The notes under the pieces: generated by a model | Told to the model about the DNA's origin: nothing | The model's input: only the letters and a program-made list of their open reading frames with translations | The model's database searches: none | Made by a program: the position numbers and the translations under genes | From: Bretschneidera sinensis | Lineage: Eukaryota; Streptophyta; Magnoliopsida; Brassicales; Akaniaceae | Reading direction: 5' to 3' | DNA length: 64,000 nucleotides | Assembly: GCA_023935145.1 (NCBI GenBank) | Contig: CM043698.1 | Location: 71,944,501-72,008,500, forward strand | Part shown: in pieces, positions 56,586 to 64,000 of the stretch | Layout: each line of letters begins with the position of its first letter | Position numbering within the stretch: the stretch's first letter is position 1

Positions 56586-58250
56586 TGATGAGAATGCAAA
56601 ATGTCATATTTTTCTCCCTTAATGTTTAGTCTTTTATACTCATTTGGTGCTTAAATATACTCATTATTCTTATATTTTGATTTAGGATGCAAATGGAGGC
56701 GTTAAGTGCAAAACGAAGCTAATTGGGCGATTTTGGACAGTTTCGACATCGCTTTGTAACCTAGGCATAACACTCGCGTCCAAGCTCTGATTGAGATGAT
56801 TCAAGATGTTATGGAACGCCAAGAAAAATATCTACAACGTTCATGTTTTCAGTTTTGATAGATACTGGATGCATCAAGGTCGAAACCGGGCTTGAAGTTG
56901 CTGCACCTGCACTATTGACATTTTGGAACGTCCCTTAGCCTGCAATTCAAATCGTGTCAAGTTTGCTATCTTAGTAAGATGAAGCTAAAAATAATAAAGC
57001 CCAAGGCCCAAAAGATAGAGCTCAATTCAAGTGGGCTTGGCCTAACTCAATCAAAAGAAATGAAAGCTAAATGAAAGGGATGAAACAAATGGAAGGCATG
57101 GTGGGTTTAATGTAATCTCGAATTGAAAATGTCTCTGGACAATCTCAACTAATCTCACCATATCTTACTCGTACAACATTGTATGGATCTGATTCTAGAA
57201 GCATTGAAAATCTAGATCAATGGGCTATAATTGTTCCTCAAATAGTAGTTTCGTGATTTGAACGTTTTGAAGGTGGAAATAGCCCCGCAATATGAGGCCG
57301 AAAATATGCAGAATCTATGATTCGGAATGGGGGAATTATTTTCTTTCCTTGGGAGGTTGGTTCTAGAATAAGGGGGGAGAGGTGTCTATCACTTGAGAGA
57401 GAACCTGACGCATGCTAGCTTTTTTCGTGGTTTTTTTTTTTGGAGATTCATTTTCTGGAGCAATCAAAGGAAGCAAAACATCAAAGAGGAGACTGGTTTT
57501 TGAGTTTTTTTCTTTATTCTGAATTTCTTTCAATTCTTGATGTTAAACTCTTTGATTATGTTTTTATTCAAGTTTATCATGAATTAATCTCCATTTCCTA
57601 GGGTTAATATGTAGCCTAACTATGATTATGTGAATCTTCCTTTAATTGAACTAATTTAGTAGTTGTTTCGTATTATTGAGTATTTCATTCTAGACTTAAT
57701 GCTTGTGAATGATTGATCAACATTTGCATGATTTGGGATTCAATTTAAGACTGAGAAATGATAATTGTTTTAGCATATGTTTGAGATACCACAAGGAATC
57801 TGTAAGATAGAGATATTTATGGACTTGCTTAATCTTTATGGAGTTTCTTGTTCTTACTGAATTATAACAGGTTTAGAGTTTTCACAGAGATGTAGAAGAT
57901 ATACTTGTTGGGATATTTTGTTAATACTTGAGAAAGATTAATGAATAAATTAGAGAATCGATTATCAATAATAGTAAATAATTGCAATTAGTTCAAGTAG
58001 AAAATTCACATGGGATTAGTTATGGTGAATCGAAAGCCCTAGAATCTTGTTTCCTTGATCTCAACTTGCTTATTTAATTTCGTTATTTTAAATTCTCTAG
58101 TTCAAAAATTCACTCTCATTCGAATTATCAAATAGATTATAGTTTAATAAACTTTGGTACTTATTAGTAATTTTTCAATCCTCGTGAGACGATACTCTTG
58201 CTCATTTACTTTATTACTTGTTATGATTCGTGCACTTGCGATTTCAATCA
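56586..58250 (+). repeat. Athila-2 5' LTR, about 1.66 kb
   Basis: It begins TGATGAGAATGC directly after copia B sequence and is judged to end at ...TTTCAATCA (58250) or ...CAATCAACA (58253), just before the primer site. The 3' copy is not in the window, so the right border rests on the primer-site position. Confidence 0.7.
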
Positions 58251-58259
58251 ACAAGTTTT

Positions 58260-58277
58260 TGGCGCAATTGCTTGGGA
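58260..58277 (+). other. Athila-2 primer-binding site (tRNA-Asp type)
   Basis: TGGCGCAATTGCTTGGGA resembles the tRNA-Asp complement used by Athila and related gypsy elements, with several substitutions. Confidence 0.65.
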
Positions 58278-58476
58278 CTTAGATAAAATTATTGATAATA
58301 TCAATATTAGTCAAACTTGGTATAATTTGATTTATTTTGTCTTTTATTTTTATGAGTTTGTTTAGTGTATGAGACGATGCAAGAGTTTGGAGCTACTACC
58401 TTACGATCTTTAAATCGAGAAAACTGCAAAGGGACTAAAGAAAAAGAAGTGAGAAACTCAGAAACGTTCCAACAGT

Positions 58477-59862
58477 ATGGTAGGCAACGAGAATCCAAGA
58501 TGTGACACACGAGCACTAAGGGATTTTGCTCTACCACAGGTCACCGAAATCCATTCAGTTATCAAGAAGCCTACTATTGAAGCTAACAACTTTGAGATTA
58601 AGCCGGCTATCCTACAGATGATCCAGAAATCAATTCAGTTCCATGGGTTTCCAAGTGATGACCCTAATGCTTATATAGTAAGTTTTTTGGAAATTTGCGA
58701 CACTTTCAAGCACAATGGCATTACTGATGATACCATTAGCCTCCGGCTATTTCCATTATCTCTTCGAGACAGAGTGAAGAATTGGTTAAATTCACTGCCC
58801 GCAGATTCAATCACTAGTTGGGAGGATTTAGCTTAGAAGTTTCTTGCTAAATTTTTTCCACCGGCCAAAACAGCGAAGATGCGCAATGAAATTTCAAATT
58901 TTGCTCAAATTGAAGGTGAATCACTTTATGAGGGTTGGGAGTGATATAAAGACCTACTTAGGTGATGCGCTCACCATGGATTTCCGAAGTGGATGCAAGT
59001 TCAAAACTTCTATAATGGACTTGATGGTTCTACAAGAACTTTAATAGATGCAGCTTCAAGAGGAGCATTTATGGGAAAAAACCAGGATGATGCATATGAT
59101 ATGTTAGAGGAGATGGTCATGAACAACTATCAATGGCTGAGTGAGAGGATTTTACCGAAAAAGGCAGTGGGATTACATGAGATTGAAGCTATCACTACCT
59201 TAGCTGCTCAAGTCCACACTTTTTCTCAACAATTGAAGGCTAACCGACTGACGGCAAACGCCATTCACTGTACACCACCGGTTTGTGATTTTTTCCATGG
59301 AAACCATCCGAGTGAAGATTGTCAAGTGGGAAACCCCTTCTCTCAATCCCAAGCAGAGCAAGCACACTTTATTGCAAATTACAACCGGCAGAACAATCCA
59401 TACAGTGCAACATACAATTCCGGATGGAGGAATTATCCAAATTTTTCGTAGAATAATCAAAATGTATTGGAGCCGCCACCTGGTCCATCATCTAGTGACC
59501 CACTAAAAGAGAAATAGGCACTTGAAGAAGCAATGGCACAATTGGCAAATAACACCAATCGATTCATAATAAAGACTAAAACCAATTTTCATAATCAAGC
59601 AGCTTCGATTCGGAATTTAGAAGTCTAAGTTGGTCAATTGGCCAATATGCTCACTGGGAGACAACAAGGTAATTTACCTAGCACGACTGAAGCGAATCCA
59701 AAGGAGCAGTGCCAAGCGATCACTTTGAGAAGCAGGAAAGAGTTAGAAACTCCAACTAGACATGAAAAGTTCAAAAAAAAAGATCAAGATGTGCAACTTC
59801 ACACAACACCATTCAAGGAGATTTTCGAAGTCAACCAATCCCACCACAGGATCCAGCACTAA
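58477..59862 (+). pseudogene. Athila-2 gag (broken)
   Basis: Starts MVGNENPRCDTRALRDFALP. The gag core is clear (IQFHGFPSDDPNAYIVSFLE, LRLFPLSLRDRVKNWLNSLP, FSQQLKANRL). The zinc knuckle near 59287 reads CDFFHGNHPSEDC with Phe for the second Cys. Stops at about 58836, 58942, 59451, 59517 and 59628; frame change near 58960. Confidence 0.85.
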
Positions 59863-60089
59863 GAGTTCCATTCCCTCAACAAATCAAAAAGAATAAGCTT
59901 GATAAGCAATTTTCTAAATTTCTAGATGTGTTTAAAAAATTGTATATTAACATTCCTTTTGCAGATGCCCTCAAACAAATGCCGAGCTATGTGAAATTTA
60001 TGAAGGTTATCTTGTCAAATAAGAGGAAATTATAAGAGTATGAAACGGTAGCCCTTACTGAAGAGTGCAGTGCAATTCTACAAAAGAAA

Positions 60090-60710
60090 TTGCCTCCAAA
60101 GCTTAAGGATCCAGGGAGCTTCACTATTCCATGTTCAATTGGAAATTTTGTGCTTGAAAGAGCTTTATGTGATTTAGGTGCAAGTATTAATCTAATGCCT
60201 TTGTCTATTTTCAGGAGTCTTGGATTAGGTGAGGCGAGAGCTACTACAGTTTCATTGCAATTAGTGGACCGCTCAATAAAATACCCTCGGGAAATTATTG
60301 AAAATGTGCTTGTCAAAGTGGACAAGTTTATTTTTCCAGCTAACTTCATCATTTTAGACATGGAGGAGCATCGGGAAATCCCCATCATTCTTAGCAGACC
60401 ATTCTTAGCTACTGGCTGAGCTCTTATTGATGTCTAAAGGGGAGAATTGCGGTTGAGGGTACAAGAGAAGGAGGTAACCTTTAATGTTTTTAATGCTATC
60501 AAGTATTCAAATACAAGTGAGAGTTGTTTTAGCATCCAAGCGATTGGCTCTTTGATCACCGAAGTGATTAATCAACAAAAGGAATCATTGGAAGCTTGTT
60601 TGGTTAGTCCTAATCCGACTATGGTAGAGGATCCTGAAGTGTTAGAATATGCCTCTTGGATGGATTCCTTTGGTCCTAACAACAGGAAATATTTTAAAGA
60701 TTTGGGATAA
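60090..60710 (+). pseudogene. Athila-2 aspartic protease region
   Basis: The active-site motif CDLGASINLMP is intact. VSLQLVDRSIKYPREII and ILSRPFLATG follow (Ser replaces the usual Gly of ILGRPF), then a stop at 60417, and the fold end FNVFNAIKYSN continues to about 60510. The remainder up to 60710 is linker. Confidence 0.85.
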
Positions 60711-60752
60711 GGATCCTTACAGCCCCTTCCATCTATTGAAAAGCCGACTGTA

Positions 60753-62294
60753 TTGGAGCTTAAGCCTTTACTGGAACACCTTCGGTATACTTATCTTAGC
60801 GAATCATCTACTCTTCTGGTAATTATTTCATCTAAGCTTTCTACTGAAGAAGAAGAAAAGTTGTTGAGAGTGCTTAGAAAACATAAGGCAGCTATTGAGT
60901 GGACACTTGCAGATATCAAGGGAATTAGCTCTTCTATTTGTATGCACCGAATTTTATTGGAATAAAAGTGCAAGCCGACGATAGAGCATCAAAGAAGACT
61001 CAATCCGACAATGAAGGAAGTGGTGCATAAAGAGATCTTAAAGTGGTTAGATGCTGGATTGACTTACCCAACTTCTGATAGCTCATGGGTTAGTCCTGTT
61101 CAAGTAGTACCAAAGAAAAGAGGAATGACGGTGGTGAAGAATGCTAACAATGAGTTAAACCCTACAAGAATCGTCACCAGGTGGAGAATTTGCATGGATT
61201 ACCAAAAACTGAACAATGCCACTCGGAAGGACCATTTTCCCTTGTCGTTCCTTAATCAAATGTAGGATAGGCTAGCTGGGCATGATTACTATTGCTTCCT
61301 AGATGGCTATTCGGGGTATAATCAAATAGTCATAGCACCGGGAGACCAAGAGAATACCACCTTCACATGCCCTTATGGTACTTTTGCTTTCCGACGAATG
61401 CCTTTTGGGCTTTGTGATGTGCCAGCCACTTTTCAAAGGTGTATGATGGCAATATTTTTGGATATAGTAGAGCGGATTATTGAAATTTTCATGGATGATT
61501 TTTTCGTATTCAAATCTTCTTTTGATAATTTCCTTGGGAATTTGGTGTTAGTTTTGGAGCAATGTGAAGAAACTAACCTTGTGCTTAATTGGAAGAAGTG
61601 TCGCTTCATGGTAAAAGAATGAATTGTCTTGGGTCATTGGATCTCTTCTAAAGGGATTGAAGTAGATAGAGCCAAGATTGAGATAATAGAGAAGCTTCCA
61701 CCTCCATCAACAATAAATGGAGTTAGGAGTTTTCTTGGACACGTAGGATTTTATAAAAGATTCATCAAGGACTTATCCAAGATTTCCAAAGCCCTTTGTA
61801 GCTTGCTGGTGAAGGAAACTCCATTTGTCTTTGATGAAGAGTGTGAGAAGGCGTTCTTGTTACTTAAAGAGAAGCTTGTGTCGGCTCCAATTATTATAGC
61901 ACCGGATTGGGATCTACCATTTGAATTGATGTGTGATGCAAGTGGCTATGTGGTTGGAGTGGTATTAGGGTAGCGAAAGAACAAATAGTTTCACAAAATT
62001 TATTATGCTAGCTGGACCCTTAATGATTCCCAACTCAACTACACCACAACCGAGAAAGAGCTACTTGTTATAGTCTTTGCTTTTGACAAGTTTCAGCCAT
62101 ATCTCATTTGGAATAGGGTAATAGTCTATACTGATTATTCTGCAATTAAATACCTTATTGTCAAGAAGGAAACTAAGCCAAGACTTATCCATTGGGTTCT
62201 CTTATTGCAAGAGTTTGATATTGAGATTAAAGACAATAAAGGAACTAAAAATTTGGTGGCGGATCATCTCTCACTACTGGAGTTACAAGAGTAA
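60753..62294 (+). pseudogene. Athila-2 reverse transcriptase and RNase H (broken by stops)
   Basis: LADIKGISSSICMH, CMDYQKLNNATRKDHFP, then FLDGYSGYNQIVIAPGDQEN and FMDD: both RT catalytic motifs are kept, unlike Athila-1. RNase [53 protein letters not shown]. Stops at 60963, 61264, 61621, 61972 and 61987. Fewer destructive residue changes than in Athila-1 suggest a younger or more slowly decayed copy. Confidence 0.88.
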
Positions 62295-62520
62295 CTTGAG
62301 TCCCAACAACCACCCATAGATGATAATTTCCCAGATAGGCAACTTTTTGCAATTTTTTCTCGCAAATCTCTACCTTGGTATGCAGATTATATCAATTTTC
62401 TTGCAGGAAAAATCATTCCTCCAGATTTTTCTTACCAATAAAAGAAGATATTTTTCTTGGAAGTAAAGCACTACTATTGGGAAGAACTGGTACTCTAGGC
62501 ATTGTGCAGACCAAATCATT

Positions 62521-63405
62521 AGGTGATATGTTCCAAAAGAGGAGATGACAGACATTTTGATGCATTGCCATACACTAGAATGTCGAGGGCATTTTGGAGC
62601 TCATCGGATCGTGGCTAAAGTTCTCCAATCCGTATTTTATTGGCCAACCTTATTCAAGGATGCTCATGATTTTATTGCTGCTTGTGATAGATGCCAATGT
62701 TCTGGGAATATATCTAGATGGAATGAAATGCCTTTGCAGAATATTCTAGAGGTGGAGTTGTTTGACAATTAGGGTATTGACTTCATGGGACTCCCAGGGC
62801 CATTATTAGCGATGAAGGAACTCACTTTTGCAACAAGCAATTTGAAGCTCTATTATTAAAATATGGAGTTAGACACCAGACGACATTGGCTTATCATCCT
62901 TAGAGAAATGGACAAGTAGATGTATCCAATAGGGAGGTGAAGCAAATTCTAGAGAAAACAATTAACATCTCCCGAAAAGATTGGGCTAAAAAGCTAGATG
63001 ATGCGATATGGGCTTATCAAACAACATTCAAAACACCTTTAGGAATGTCTCCTTATCGTTGGTCTATGGGAAAGCATGTCATCTTCTTGTAGAGCTCGAG
63101 CATAAAGCTTATTGGGTGATGAAGTGCCTAAACATGGATCTCTAAGCGACAGGTGAAAAGCATTTTTTTGCAAATTAATGAGATGGACGAGTTTTTCTTT
63201 ACAATTCATGGCTTTGCCTCTTTCCAAGAAAGCTCAAATCGCGATGGTCAGGCCCATTCACAGTCGTTAAAGTTTTCCCCATGGAGCAGTAGAAGTCACT
63301 TATGACGAGAAAGGGACATTTAAAGTAAATGGACAACGTCTGAAGCCTTATTTAAATGGTGGAATCGACAACAAGAAGACCACAATTCTCCTTGATCCGG
63401 CCTAG
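62521..63405 (+). pseudogene. Athila-2 integrase with internal deletion
   Basis: Zinc domain HCHTLECRGHFGAHRIVAKV ... CDRCQ is complete. The core starts GIDFMG with its Asp, then at about 62791-62800 jumps to AIISDEGTHFCNKQFEALLL, so about 50-60 codons between the first and second acidic residues are gone. [17 protein letters not shown] carries the third region. The C-terminal part ends FKVNGQRLKPYL near 63355 and a stop at 63403-63405. Without the core strand and helices the enzyme cannot fold normally. Confidence 0.85.
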
Positions 63406-63640
63406 AAGAAAAGCAACAGTCAAGCTACTGACTATAACTAAGTGCTTCTTGGGAGGCAATCCAAGCATTCTAAACCTTTATTTTGTTATTTTCATTATTC
63501 CCTGCAATTGGTTCATTTTTCTAATTATTCTTTTCCTCAATTTCTTTCTGTGTGTTTTGATTTCAGTTTTTTGTTCTTTACATGGGTGTGGCAATGACGT
63601 CGTTCCCCACTTCCTTGCTCTGAAACATGAACTTCTTGCT

Positions 63641-64000
63641 CCCAAGACAAATTTCCACCTTCGCACAAAAAGAGAACGAGACTTTGTATCTGTCTTGGAA
63701 GAAATTTAAGAAGCTATTAAGTATGTGTCCACACCATGGGTATGAGAGTTGGCGCTTAGTGAGCTACTTTTATGAGGGACTTACGTATAGAGAGCGCCAA
63801 TTCGTAGAGATAATGTGTAATGGTGAATTTCTGTAAAAAGATCCTGATGAGGCCATAGAGTACCTCAATGAGCTTGCTGAAAAAGCTCATACTTGGACTA
63901 GACCTAGTGCTACTGAAAGCACAGATAGGTCACGACCTGTAGGAAACTTGAGTGGTGGTGGAATATACCATCTTAGGGAAGAAGACAACCTTAAAGCTAA
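63641..64000 (+). pseudogene. gag fragment of the Athila-1 family, fused to Athila-2, running off the window
   Basis: From RQISTFAQKENETLYLSWKK on, the sequence follows gag of Athila-1 (2308-2660) almost residue for residue, including YEGLTYRERQ, CNGEFL and DEAIEYLNELAEKAHT, with its own stop at 63834. It lacks the Athila-1 stop at TLY. No LTR or gag start precedes it: the join with Athila-2 3' sequence lies in AAGACAAAT at about 63644-63652. Confidence 0.85.

Larger units (their letters stand above)
56586..63640 (+). mobile_element. Athila-type element 2, inserted in copia B
   Basis: Plus-strand gypsy element of a different family from Athila-1, with its 5' LTR, tRNA-Asp primer site and gag-protease-RT-RNase H-integrase in order. 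The left target site would be CTAGC (56581-56585). The right part is replaced at about 63645 by gag of the Athila-1 family. Confidence 0.85.

Overview
This is nuclear DNA of a flowering plant, most likely a eudicot: it is AT-rich, its genes have many short introns, and it is dense in LTR retrotransposons. The species cannot be named. Three intact host genes lie on the minus strand. Two are tandem copies of an amino-acid permease (AAP) gene (12543-15388 and 18251-22543). Each has seven exons of identical lengths and codes for 480 residues. The third (30297-34863, four exons, 221 residues) encodes a predicted plastid membrane protein of unknown function. A kinase relic, a LINE fragment, MITE-like elements, minisatellites and four AT microsatellites fill the gaps.

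Left block (about 1-12.3 kb): a nest of elements. A minus-strand LTR with a tRNA-Met-type primer site was probably hit by a TRIM (terminal-repeat retrotransposon in miniature). A Ty3/gypsy Athila-type element (1684-11876) then inserted into the second TRIM LTR, leaving a clean TATAT target duplication. Its gag-pol is broken by stops and catalytic changes, and its 5' LTR is truncated.

Middle block (12.3-39.5 kb): AAP copy 1, a LINE fragment and a MITE, AAP copy 2, a long repeat-rich intergenic stretch with an inverted pair of minisatellites, the plastid protein gene, then more AT-rich spacer.

Right block (39.5-64 kb): a second nest. Copia element A (minus strand, 39507-49529) is interrupted in its 5' LTR by copia element B of the same family (49530-56585). 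B is interrupted by a second Athila-type element (56586 to about 63640, plus strand), which is joined to a gag fragment of the first Athila family at the window edge.

The most interesting pattern is regulatory. Both copia copies and the first Athila element carry an extra reading frame after pol. In each case this frame has its own TATA box, and short palindromes crowd just upstream of it. The same palindrome, specific to each family, also crowds upstream of that element's LTR TATA box. Two unrelated superfamilies thus show the same two-promoter layout. In the Athila element a predicted small intron would create the start codon of the extra frame.
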